From MFD04580-c1 sp963702995 (GTDB lineage: Bacteria; Planctomycetota; Phycisphaerae; Tepidisphaerales; Tepidisphaeraceae), in the NCBI GenBank assembly GCA_963702995.1, contig OY969783.1, positions 992,001-1,056,000 of the forward strand: a stretch of DNA of 64,000 nucleotides, given 5' to 3'. This document shows positions 9,142 through 18,921 of the stretch, piece by piece. The position numbers and the translations under genes are program-made. The number at the start of each line of letters is the position of its first letter. The first letter of the stretch is position 1. Under the pieces are notes generated by a model. It made no database searches, had not been told where the DNA came from, and saw nothing but the letters and a program-made list of their open reading frames with translations.

Positions 9142-9756
9142 TTAGAGCCCCACATCCGCCCGCACGCTCTCCTTGATGATCGGGTCGCTGCTGCCAACGA
9201 AGATCTGGCTGTTCGTTCGCGTGTCGGTCACGCGGATGTAGAAGATGTACGCGTTGTCGCGCGTCCGCCCTTCGGCCGTCGAAAGGCGGCTCACTGTCCC
9301 GCTGAGGACCAGGTCGGGAAGGCGGGATCGCGCGCGCCCAGCTCCGCGCGGCCGGCGGAGATGTCGCGGGCGGTCGGGTCGTCGGAGAAGAAGTCGATTC
9401 GCGCGTTGTTGGTGAAGACCTCTTCCATCGGCTCGACCAGGTAGTCGGCCATGTTGATCGGCGGCACCAGGCCGGTGTCGTCCCGAATGCGGCTGATCTT
9501 GATCAGCGGCCGCCTCGCCTCGCCGCTCTGGCGGAGGGTGTCGGTTATCTCGCGCAGCTCATCCTGGAACCGCGGCGCGGTCAACAGCTTGTTGGTCAGT
9601 TGGCGCGACGCTTCCTGGAAGTCGTGCAGCCCCAGGCCCGCGCTCTCCTTGGCGCGTTCGACGCGCCGCGTGTCCTGCGCATCCCGCGGCGAAAAAGGCG
9701 ACGACCCCGACCATCGACGCCGCGGCGAGAACGCGGCCAAAACTTGCCTGCCTCAT
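9142..9756 (-). CDS. LpoB-like outer-membrane lipoprotein, two compensating frameshifts
   Basis: Resembles penicillin-binding-protein activator LpoB. The start MRQASFGRVLAAASMVGVVA leads to a lipobox (FAAGC, Cys26). Next come LGLHDFQEASRQLTNKLLTA and PLIKISRIRDDTGLVPPINM, matching the family pattern of a strand followed by a helix. The end is PDLVLSGTVSRLSTAEG, NAYIFYIRVTDTRTNSQIFV and GSSDPIIKESVRADVGL. The three pieces sit in frames related by +1 near 9680 and -1 near 9310; read together they give 204 residues, the usual length. It is last in a four-gene minus-strand cluster with YcfL-like, COG3014-like and CsgG-like genes. In E. coli ycfL and lpoB are also neighbours. Confidence 0.72.
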
Positions 9757-9804
9757 GATCGACCTTTCAAGTTGTATGGTGAAACCGGTTGACCCTGCGT
9801 GCCA

Positions 9805-9891
9805 TGTCCCACGCTTACGTGGACATGCCGACATCTTCCCGACGCGAGGGTTCTGAAACACCGAGAAGCATGCCCACGCAAGCGTGGGACA
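9805..9891. repeat. Inverted repeat between lpoB-like and ycfL-like genes
   Basis: TGTCCCACGCTTACGTG (9805-9821) and CACGCAAGCGTGGGACA (9875-9891) pair with one mismatch across a 53-base loop. The left arm also overlaps a smaller palindrome, CATGTCCACG-like. It could be an internal stem-loop in the transcript. Confidence 0.5.
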
Positions 9892-9939
9892 AGGCGCCCC
9901 AGTGGAGAATGAGCCTACCGGCGGGCCATCGCAATTCTT

Positions 9940-10344
9940 TCATCGGTCCTCGGCCCGCTGCATCTCGACGCGGCAGTCAGTCATCCGCGGCTCCGGCGCG
10001 ACCGCTGTCAGAACCTTCGACTGCCTGCCCTGGAGCAACAGGTGCTCCCAGACACTGACCGGTGTCGGGACGACCATCCCGGCACTGTCCATCCAGATGA
10101 ACTTGTAGAGGATCGCTTGCTCAGAATCGGTCGTGTTGGCAACTTCGACCTGCACCTCCAGCGGGCCATTGTCGCGAACTTTCCGGACGCTCGTCAGGCG
10201 CGCGACCTTGCTCAACTGCGGGTCGGTCCGCACCCAGTTCACCTCGCCCTTGGCCGGCACCTCCACGCTGTTGATCGTCTTGACGCATCCGCCGGCCGCC
10301 AGGGCAAGCAGCGCCGTCGCTCCGGCGATTCTGATCGGCTTCAT
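9940..10344 (-). CDS. YcfL-like (DUF1425) lipoprotein
   Basis: A 134-residue periplasm-facing lipoprotein. Signal MKPIRIAGATALLALAAGGC has lipobox Cys20. The remainder is a single beta-sandwich-like domain with VQVEVANTTDSEQAILYKFI and WMDSAGMVVPTPVSVWEHLL, the DUF1425/YcfL signature of a Trp-Asp turn after a strand. I chose ATG 10344 over an upstream in-frame codon because the signal peptide begins there. It lies between the LpoB-like and COG3014-like genes. Biochemical role unknown; linkage suggests an envelope function shared with LpoB. Confidence 0.75.
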   Translation of the reverse strand: MKPIRIAGATALLALAAGGCVKTINSVEVPAKGEVNWVRTDPQLSKVARLTSVRKVRDNGPLEVQVEVANTTDSEQAILYKFIWMDSAGMVVPTPVSVWEHLLLQGRQSKVLTAVAPEPRMTDCRVEMQRAEDR

Positions 10345-10384
10345 GGCACGAACCTCGTCTATTGTGACAGTGTCCATCGCGAAA

Positions 10385-11861
10385 TCAGTTCAGCGGGAAC
10401 GCCCGCACGGCCATCGGCGCCCGTTGTGAGGGGCTGCGGGCCCAGACAATGTTGATTCGATCTGGCCGCACCGTCGCCGTCCCCGCCGGGAAACCGCCGG
10501 GGAACACCAGATTGACGCGGCCGTCCGCCGGCGTCGGGAAGCTGGCGATCTGGACCTGCTTCGGCAGCGTGTGCCACGTCCGGACATCCGCCTCGTTCGT
10601 GAGGGCCTCATAGACGACCAGCCCGCCACGCGTGAGGATCTGGACGATCGGGTCGCTCCGGTTCGTCGCCCGCTCGGCCGCGTACTGGGCCGCCACCTTC
10701 ACGCCGGTGCTGATGACCAGCCGCGTGATGATCAGCGGCAGCTCGTCGGCGAACTCACGGGCGACGATCTGGTCCATATCGGCGAGGGCCTCGGTGCGGT
10801 AGGTCGTCCCCCCCGCCGCCACGTCCAGGAACGGATGTCGATCCCAATGTCGAACGAGCTTGGGGAAAGCGACGCCGATGTAGTCGATGCCGGGCCGCCC
10901 CCCGAAGGCGCGGAGGAGAAAGATCGGCAGGTCGATTCGGATCTCCGCGCGAGTCGGCGCCATGCCGGTCTCAAAGATCACGTATGTCTTGCTTGGCGGC
11001 GGGCCATCGCCGCCCTTCTGGACTTCGTCCAGTTCGGCGGCCGCGAACCCGTTACGCGGGGCCATCTCGACCGTTGTCCGCAGGACCGAACGCGCTAGTT
11101 CCCGTTCGCCGGGGACGTCGGAGTACCGATAGAACAACCCTTGGAGATAGCCGGCAAACGGGTTGAGGTACAGCCCTTCGCTCGATCGGTCGGCCCGCGG
11201 GAGCTCTTCATAGTCGGCGAAAATCGCCCGCCGATCGGCGTCGAACCGGGGGTCGCGCTGAAGGTGGTCGTAATTCGAATCGACCTGCGGCGCCTCGCGA
11301 CGAGAATCATCGAGGGCGGCAAAGCGTTCAGTTCGTCGCTGTCGGAGCTGTGCCAGCTCGCTCTGCTTCGCGTCCGCCACCTTTTCCTGCACCAGCCCAT
11401 CCGCTTGATCTCGGTCCGGACCCGATCCGCCTGACCCGTCTCCATCGCATCCAGCGCCTTGTAGACGTTGGTCATGATCCGGTCATAGCCATACCCCTCA
11501 TAATCCAGTGCCGCCGGGCTGGTAACGGCCGCGTAAGCCTCGCGGCCGATGCGAAGGCGGGCCTGTTCGTCGAAGTGGGCGGCTAGGAGATCCGCCTCAT
11601 CGAACACCGCGATGCTTTGCGCCACTGGCCGGCGGCCCGCAGGCAGGCCCCCTGCTCCAGAAGCATGGCGAGCCGATCCCGCTCCGGCGACTGTTGCACA
11701 GCGATGGCGGCTTCATGCTCGGCGATCGCAAACTGGCCGCCGTAATACGGGGTCGAGACGCGCCCGATCGCCTCCTTGTACGCGTATCCGCAGCCCCCTC
11801 CCGTCGCGACCAATGCGGCCGCCGCAACCCACAGCGGCAGAGCCCGAAATCCCTTCTCCAT
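10385..11861 (-). CDS. COG3014-like lipoprotein, two frameshifts
   Basis: Large periplasmic lipoprotein. Signal MEKGFRALPLWVAAAALVAT ends in lipobox GGGC (Cys24). The body has TPR-like helices (AVFDEADLLAAHFDEQARLR, YGYDRIMTNVYKALDAMETG), then YLNPFAGYLQGLFYRYSDV, then a C-terminal beta region (IFETGMAPTRAEIRIDLPIF and later VQIASFPTPADGRVNLVFPG). Frames break at about 11620 (one G missing in TGGGC) and about 11397 (one G missing in a G run). Adding one base at each gives a continuous 492 residues. Proteins of this group occur next to LpoB and YcfL in gammaproteobacteria, the same order as here. Function unknown. Confidence 0.7.
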
Positions 11862-11936
11862 TGCACCGCCCTTTAAGTCGTTCCTCTGGACCGTCGCTAC
11901 GGCGGCCGTCCGCCACGTCCGCCACGGGCGACGCGC

Positions 11937-13046
11937 TCACCTCGGTTCGAGATCGGGCCCGCTCGTCGCCGGGCGCTGGATCGGCGGTGGGGGTGGCGGC
12001 GAAGACTCCTTCATTCGCGCCAGCGCCCCGGCGTTGATCCCTCGGTTCTCGCCCACGATCCGGGCCTTGGAGAACTTCGGCTGGACGTCGCGGATCACCA
12101 CCTCCCCCACCAGCACCTGGTCGCGCCCGAGCGACTGCCCGTTGTCCGGGTCGATGAGTTCCTTGCCAAGGGCGAAAATCTGCCAGGTCTGATCGCGGGC
12201 AATATTTGTCGCCTCTCCGCGGTTGAGCGTCACGATGCCGTCCGTCACGTCCACCACGCGGGCGGGGTAAACGAGATCAACCACCCGAGCGGCCGTGCGC
12301 CCGGACAGTTCATCGGCGACCGCTTCGATCATGCCGTCGTTGGCCGCCCCGTTCCCGCTCGGCCGATAGGGCGACAGGCTTGCCCCTCGGGCATCTTTCG
12401 AAACCGGGACGCGTATCGCCTGGAGCAACGCACCGGAGCCGGCATCGAACAGCTTGACGATCACCGTCGCCTGCACCGTCCGCCGATCAACCCGCTGCCC
12501 CGTCCCCTCAATGACCAGCGCCGACTGCTGATCGGTGAAGTCGGTCACACGGGCCAGCACGAGCAGATCGAGGCGTTTGATCCGCACAGGAAGCGTGTTG
12601 CCATCCCCTGTATCGGTCAGTGCCCCGGGAGGAAGCCGCTGCTCCGCGATGAGCCGCGACAGGTCTTTGTGGGCCGTGATCTGGAACTTCTTGGACTCGT
12701 GGAACGCGACCTCCAGATGCTCGTTCAGCGAGTCTACCAGTCGGTCGAGGCTGGCGGATTGATTCGTCTGCGCGGCGTTGCGCGCCAGGGCGGGAGTCGG
12801 CATGGCATCGCCGATGCCGAGCGTCTTGAGGCCCGGTTTCGGTTCTACGGCCGCTCCGCGGACAGGCTCGAACCCCGGATGGCCGGCATCGGGCGGCTGA
12901 GGGACGGGCTCGGCGGCGGGGCGCGGCGCCTCGACGATCGTCCGGGATGGCTCCGCCGACGACGGAGCCTCCTGTGCCCACGACGCCCTCCCCAGCCCCA
13001 GGGCTGCCACCACACCCAACACGGCCGAAAATTTCAAGTTCTTCAT
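11937..13046 (-). CDS. CsgG-like secreted protein
   Basis: First gene of the envelope cluster. ATG 13046 gives a signal peptide, MKNLKFSAVLGVVAALGLGR ending at ASWA-QEA, with no lipobox. A Pro-rich linker (residues ~25-80) is followed by a CsgG/LpoB-like domain: LDRLVDSLNEHLEVAFHESK, KFQITAHKDLSRLIAEQRL, LDLLVLARVTDFTD. The 'find the factor, name the regulator' pattern (F..... L..LI.EQ) is characteristic. The C-terminus carries DGIVTLNRGEATNIARDQTW, like the FlgT/CsgG-associated domain. An alternative start at 13067 adds 7 residues. About 369 residues; periplasmic or outer membrane. Probably co-transcribed with the next three genes, gap 75 bases. Confidence 0.65.
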   Translation of the reverse strand: MKNLKFSAVLGVVAALGLGRASWAQEAPSSAEPSRTIVEAPRPAAEPVPQPPDAGHPGFEPVRGAAVEPKPGLKTLGIGDAMPTPALARNAAQTNQSASLDRLVDSLNEHLEVAFHESKKFQITAHKDLSRLIAEQRLPPGALTDTGDGNTLPVRIKRLDLLVLARVTDFTDQQSALVIEGTGQRVDRRTVQATVIVKLFDAGSGALLQAIRVPVSKDARGASLSPYRPSGNGAANDGMIEAVADELSGRTAARVVDLVYPARVVDVTDGIVTLNRGEATNIARDQTWQIFALGKELIDPDNGQSLGRDQVLVGEVVIRDVQPKFSKARIVGENRGINAGALARMKESSPPPPPPIQRPATSGPDLEPR

Positions 13047-13441
13047 CTGCTCTCTCGTTACGCTCATTGGGACGACGGATCGCCAATTTCGCACGTTTCC
13101 AGACCAGACAGGTACTCCGCCGCCGAGGTTAGAGAACGGGCTGGGTGCGGCAAAACAACTCGCGCGGACCGATTGCCCGTAGCGGAACCCGCGGAATTGA
13201 CCGAGACTAGGCGACTCACCGCCCGAAACAAAGGCTTGCACGCAATCCGGCAGCGCCGCGCCGGGGAAGCGTAGGCCCCCGCTCCATGCTGTTCCAGACG
13301 GCTCTTCCGGCCGAACGCTGATCGAGGCGAACGCGAATCGAGGCGAAAGACGGCGCCGCCGCGCCGTGTGCCGCTCCTTCGGCGAGAATCGAAGAGGCGG
13401 CCGGCGGGGTAAGCCCGTCCTTCGAATTGAGAAAACGCCCT
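13047..13441. other. Divergent intergenic region
   Basis: This 395-base gap between the CsgG-like gene and the histidine kinase must hold both promoters. I see no convincing -35/-10 pair, hairpin or conserved element in it. Confidence 0.4.
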
Positions 13442-16072
13442 ATGACTCGACGAAACCTGTCCGAGGACATCCAGGATTACGCACTAAACATCGTTGATAC
13501 GGTCCGCGAGCCATTGTTGATCCTTGACACGACGCTCCGCGTCCGGTCGGCCAATCGGGCTTTCTATCAAACGTTCCACGTCTCGCCGGAGGAGACGGTC
13601 GGGCGTCTGATTTACGAACTGGGCAACGGGCAGTGGGATATCCCCGATCTGCGCACCCTTCTGGAGGACATCGTACCCAAGAGCTCGGTCTTCAATGACT
13701 TTGAGCTCGAGCACACGTTCCCGATCATCGGCCGCCGGGTGATGCTGCTCAACGCCCGCAAGTTGCAGGCGGGCCAGCATGGGGAGTTGCTCGTGCTGGC
13801 CATGGAAGACGTGACGGTGCGCAAGCGGGCCGAGGACGAGCTGCTTAAGGCGGGCGCATTGCAAAGCGCGATCTTCAACAGCGCCAACTTCTCGAGCATC
13901 GCCACCGACGAGAAAGGGGTCATTCAGATCTTCAACGTCGGCGCCGAGCGAATGCTCGGGTACGCGGCGTCCGAGGTGATGAACAAGATCACTCCGGCCG
14001 AGATCTCCGACCCCCAGGAGGTCATCGCCCGCGCCAAGGCGCTGAGCGCGGAACTGGCGACCCCGATCACGCCCGGCTTTGAGGCGCTTGTTTTCAAGGC
14101 GTCGCGCGGCATTGAGGACATTTATGAATTGACCTACATCCGCAAGGACGGGAGCCGCTTCCCCGCGATCGTGTCGGTGACGGCCCTGCGCGACGCGCAA
14201 GGCGGGATCATCGGCTACCTCTTGATCGGGACGGACAATACCGCCCGCAAGCAGGTGGAGGCCGAGCGAATGCTGCTCGACCAGCGCGTGCGCGATCAGC
14301 AGTTCTACACGCGCTCTCTGATCGAATCGAACATCGACGCCCTGATCACCACCGACCCGCGCGGCATCATCACCGACGTCAACAAGCAGATGGAGGCGCT
14401 GACCGGCTGCACGCGCGACGAACTGATCGGCGCGCCGTTCAAAGGGTATTTCACCAACCCCGACCGCGCCGAGGCCGGCATCAAGCTGGTGCTGGACGAG
14501 GGGAAGGTGACGAACTACGAACTCACGGCGTTGGCCCGGGACGGGACGGAAACGGTCGTCTCGTACAATGCGACCACCTTCCACGACCGGGACCGCAAGC
14601 TCCAGGGCGTCTTCGCGGCCGCCCGCGACGTGACCGAGCGAAAGCGGTATGAGCAGTCGCTGCAACAGGCGAACCGCTCCAAGAGCATGTTCCTGGCCAA
14701 CATGTCCCACGAGATTCGCACGCCGATGAACGCGATCCTGGGGTTCTCGCAGTTGATGCTGCGCGACAAGGACCTGACCCCGCAGCAGTGCCAGTACCTG
14801 GCGACGATCAATCGGAGCGGCGAGCATCTTCTGGCGCTGATCAACGACATCCTGGAGATGTCGAAGATCGAGGCCGGCCGCACCACGTTGAACCCGAGCA
14901 CCTTCGACCTGCCCGCCCTGCTCAAAGACCTGGAGATGATGTTCCGGGTTCGCACTAATGAGAAGAAGCTGTCGTTCTCCATGGAGATCATTGGCGACGT
15001 CCCGCAATACATCGTGGGCGACATCAACAAGCTGCGCCAGGTCTTCATCAACGTGCTGGGGAACGCCGTGAAATTCACCGACGAAGGGGGCATCGCGCTG
15101 CGGGTCCGTGAAGGGCAGGCGCCGGAGAGCGAGGGGCCGATCCTGCGGGTTGAGATCCAGGACACCGGGCCGGGCATCTCGGACGAGGAGCAGGGGAAGC
15201 TGTTCCGGCACTTCGAGCAGACCAAGAGCGGGCAACTGGTCGGCACCGGCACGGGGCTGGGGCTCGCGATCAGCCAGGAGTTCGTCCGGCTCATGGGGGG
15301 CGCCATCACCGTGAGCAGCCAGGTCGGAAAGGGGAGCGTCTTTACGATCCAGTTCCCGCTGAAAGAAGGAGAAGCACAGGCCGTCCATGCGCGGGGGAAG
15401 GCTCGACAAGTCCTGGGGCTCCAGCCGGGCCAGCCGACGTGGCGCGTCCTGATCGCCGATGACGTGGAGGACAACCGCCAGCTCCTCGCCCAACTCCTGG
15501 GGCCCGTGGGGTTCGACGTCCGACTGGTGATCAACGGGGCCGAGGCGGTCAACGAGTTCCAGCGCTGGTCGCCTCACCTGATCCTGATGGACTTCAGGAT
15601 GCCGGTGATGGACGGCCACGAAGCGATCCGGCAGATCCGGGCGCTGCCCGGCGGCAAGTCGATTAAGATCATCGCCGTCACCGCCAGCGCCATGGACGAG
15701 AACCGGCAGCAGTTGCTCGCCGTCGGCGCCGACGAATTCATCAGCAAGCCGTTCCGGGAACTTGAACTGTTCGAGAAGGTGCAGGCCCAGATCGGCGTCA
15801 AGTACATCTACGCCGAGAGCCCCGAGCCGCCGGCCCCGGAAGTGGCGGCCGACCTTACTTCCGAATCGCTTGCCGGCTGGCCGTCGAGCCTGATTTCGCG
15901 CATGCGCGACGCGGTCGTCACCGCCGACCTGGACGAGCTGCTGCTGGTGATCCACGAATCCGAGGGCCGGTTCCCGGCGATCGCCCCGCGGCTTCGGCGC
16001 CTGGCTGAAGCGTTCCAGTACCGAACGCTCCTGGATCTATTTACCGCGGGAGCTCCCCTTGGCGCCGCATAA
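13442..16072 (+). CDS. PAS-domain hybrid histidine kinase with receiver
   Basis: Soluble sensor kinase of 876 residues with no membrane segment. Three PAS domains lie at about 15-130, 140-270 and 290-405. The phosphoacceptor block FLANMSHEIRTPMNAILGFS places His423. The HATPase has NVLGNAVKFTDEGG (N box), DTGPGISDEEQGKLF (G1) and GTGTGLGLAISQEF (G2). A receiver domain from about 667 has DD near its start, Asp717 (LILMDFRMPVMDG) and a Lys in FISKPF. The last ~80 residues are helical, possibly a degenerate HPt with no clear His. ATG 13442 is preferred to the TTG 15 bases upstream. It overlaps the next gene by 14 bases, indicating translational coupling. Confidence 0.93.
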   Translation: MTRRNLSEDIQDYALNIVDTVREPLLILDTTLRVRSANRAFYQTFHVSPEETVGRLIYELGNGQWDIPDLRTLLEDIVPKSSVFNDFELEHTFPIIGRRVMLLNARKLQAGQHGELLVLAMEDVTVRKRAEDELLKAGALQSAIFNSANFSSIATDEKGVIQIFNVGAERMLGYAASEVMNKITPAEISDPQEVIARAKALSAELATPITPGFEALVFKASRGIEDIYELTYIRKDGSRFPAIVSVTALRDAQGGIIGYLLIGTDNTARKQVEAERMLLDQRVRDQQFYTRSLIESNIDALITTDPRGIITDVNKQMEALTGCTRDELIGAPFKGYFTNPDRAEAGIKLVLDEGKVTNYELTALARDGTETVVSYNATTFHDRDRKLQGVFAAARDVTERKRYEQSLQQANRSKSMFLANMSHEIRTPMNAILGFSQLMLRDKDLTPQQCQYLATINRSGEHLLALINDILEMSKIEAGRTTLNPSTFDLPALLKDLEMMFRVRTNEKKLSFSMEIIGDVPQYIVGDINKLRQVFINVLGNAVKFTDEGGIALRVREGQAPESEGPILRVEIQDTGPGISDEEQGKLFRHFEQTKSGQLVGTGTGLGLAISQEFVRLMGGAITVSSQVGKGSVFTIQFPLKEGEAQAVHARGKARQVLGLQPGQPTWRVLIADDVEDNRQLLAQLLGPVGFDVRLVINGAEAVNEFQRWSPHLILMDFRMPVMDGHEAIRQIRALPGGKSIKIIAVTASAMDENRQQLLAVGADEFISKPFRELELFEKVQAQIGVKYIYAESPEPPAPEVAADLTSESLAGWPSSLISRMRDAVVTADLDELLLVIHESEGRFPAIAPRLRRLAEAFQYRTLLDLFTAGAPLGAA

Positions 16073-17294
16073 GCCTCCCGCCGCCGCACCGCCGGCCAGC
16101 ATCCTCGTCGTGGACGACACGCCGGCCAACCTCCAGGTGCTCGCCGGCATGCTCAAGGAACGAGGCTACAAGGTTCGCCCCGTCCCCGGCGGGAAGCTGG
16201 CGCTTCTCGCCGCCGAGCGCGACCCCCCGGACCTGATCCTGCTCGACATCAACATGCCGGAGATGAACGGCTACGAGGTCTGCGAACGACTCAAGGCCAA
16301 CGAAACCCTCCGCCATGTCCCCGTCATCTTCATCAGCGCCCTCACCGAGCCGCTGGACAAAGTAAAGGCCTTCGCCACCGGCGGCGTTGACTACATCACC
16401 AAGCCGTTTCAGATGGCGGAGCTGCACGCGCGGGTTCAGACGCATCTCAAGCTTAGCTCGCTTCAGATCGATCTGGAGGAGTCCAACGCGCGGCTGCTCG
16501 AGGCGAACCTTCGGATGTCGCGCGACCTCCAGGCCGCGGCGACCATCCAGCGGGCGTTCCTGCCTCACGCCGCACTGTCCATCCCCGGCGCCCGGTTCGC
16601 CTGGCGCTATCAGCCATGCGACGAACTGGGTGGCGACGGGCTCAACATCATTGACCTCGGGGGCGGGAAAGTCGGCCTGTTCGTGCTCGATGTCAGCGGC
16701 CACGGCGTCGCGTCGGCGCTGATGTCAGTTACGCTGAGCCGGCTTCTCTCGCCGCCGCTCGACCCGTCGTCGATCCTGATTCGCGCTCACGCGGACGGCG
16801 GGCTCCGGGAGATCATCCCTCCCAACGAAGTCGCGGACCGGCTGAACCAGCTCTTCCCGTTCAGCCAGGAAGCGATCCAATACTCGACGCTGCTCTACGG
16901 CGTACTGGATGTCGGCTCGGGCGAGTTCCGCCATGTCTGCGCCGGGCACGCCGGGCCGCTCCACCTGCCCGTCTCGGGGCCGCCGGCCCTCTTTGAGCAC
17001 GTTGGGTCCGCGATCGGCATGGCCGACCAGCCATACGCCGCCCAGCGCCTTGAACTGAAGGTGGGCGAACGGCTGTACGTCTTCTCCGATGGTCTTCCGG
17101 ACGCGAGGCGCGGCGACGGGGAGTTCTTCGGGAACGACCGCCTTTCGGCGGCCGTGGCCCGGGCGCGGGCGCTGCCGCTTCAGGTGGGGATCGATCAGTT
17201 GATGACAGAGATCGACGATTGGCTCGGCGCCCAGCGGCCGCACGACGACTTCTCCATCCTCGGCATCGAGCGGGCCCAGATCGCGACGCCGTGA
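16059..17294 (+). CDS. Receiver-PP2C (RsbU/SpoIIE-type) serine phosphatase
   Basis: Response regulator whose output is a Ser/Thr phosphatase. The N-terminal receiver (residues 15-130) has Asp63 in LILLDINMPEMNGYEVC and Lys in DYITKPF. A coiled linker (LQIDLEESNARLLEANLRMS) leads to the PP2C domain with CDELGGDGLN, FVLDVSGHGVASALM, CAGHAGPLHLP and VFSDGLPDAR, the metal-binding Asp residues being present. Start is TTG 16059 with GGGAG at 16048-16052, inside the last codons of the hybrid kinase. The overlap suggests the kinase receiver or a phosphorelay controls this phosphatase, which in turn may set an anti-sigma antagonist; none is encoded nearby. Confidence 0.92.
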   Translation: MAPHKPPAAAPPASILVVDDTPANLQVLAGMLKERGYKVRPVPGGKLALLAAERDPPDLILLDINMPEMNGYEVCERLKANETLRHVPVIFISALTEPLDKVKAFATGGVDYITKPFQMAELHARVQTHLKLSSLQIDLEESNARLLEANLRMSRDLQAAATIQRAFLPHAALSIPGARFAWRYQPCDELGGDGLNIIDLGGGKVGLFVLDVSGHGVASALMSVTLSRLLSPPLDPSSILIRAHADGGLREIIPPNEVADRLNQLFPFSQEAIQYSTLLYGVLDVGSGEFRHVCAGHAGPLHLPVSGPPALFEHVGSAIGMADQPYAAQRLELKVGERLYVFSDGLPDARRGDGEFFGNDRLSAAVARARALPLQVGIDQLMTEIDDWLGAQRPHDDFSILGIERAQIATP

Positions 17295-17299
17295 CGGGC

Positions 17300-18816
<1,517 letters not shown>

Positions 18817-18921
18817 GTCGTACTCCGAGCATCTTAAGGTCAGGCGAGCGTTCCGGCCTTTGGCCGGCACCAGCGCAAAAGGCTATCCGACGCTTAGCCG
18901 CGCGGATGGGAAACGAACCCC

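Noticed and set aside
13484..15955. Long open frame antisense to the hybrid histidine kinase
   Set aside because: GC-rich codon bias opens the opposite strand; the protein has no domain and is Arg/Leu/Val-rich, while the plus strand encodes a complete kinase.
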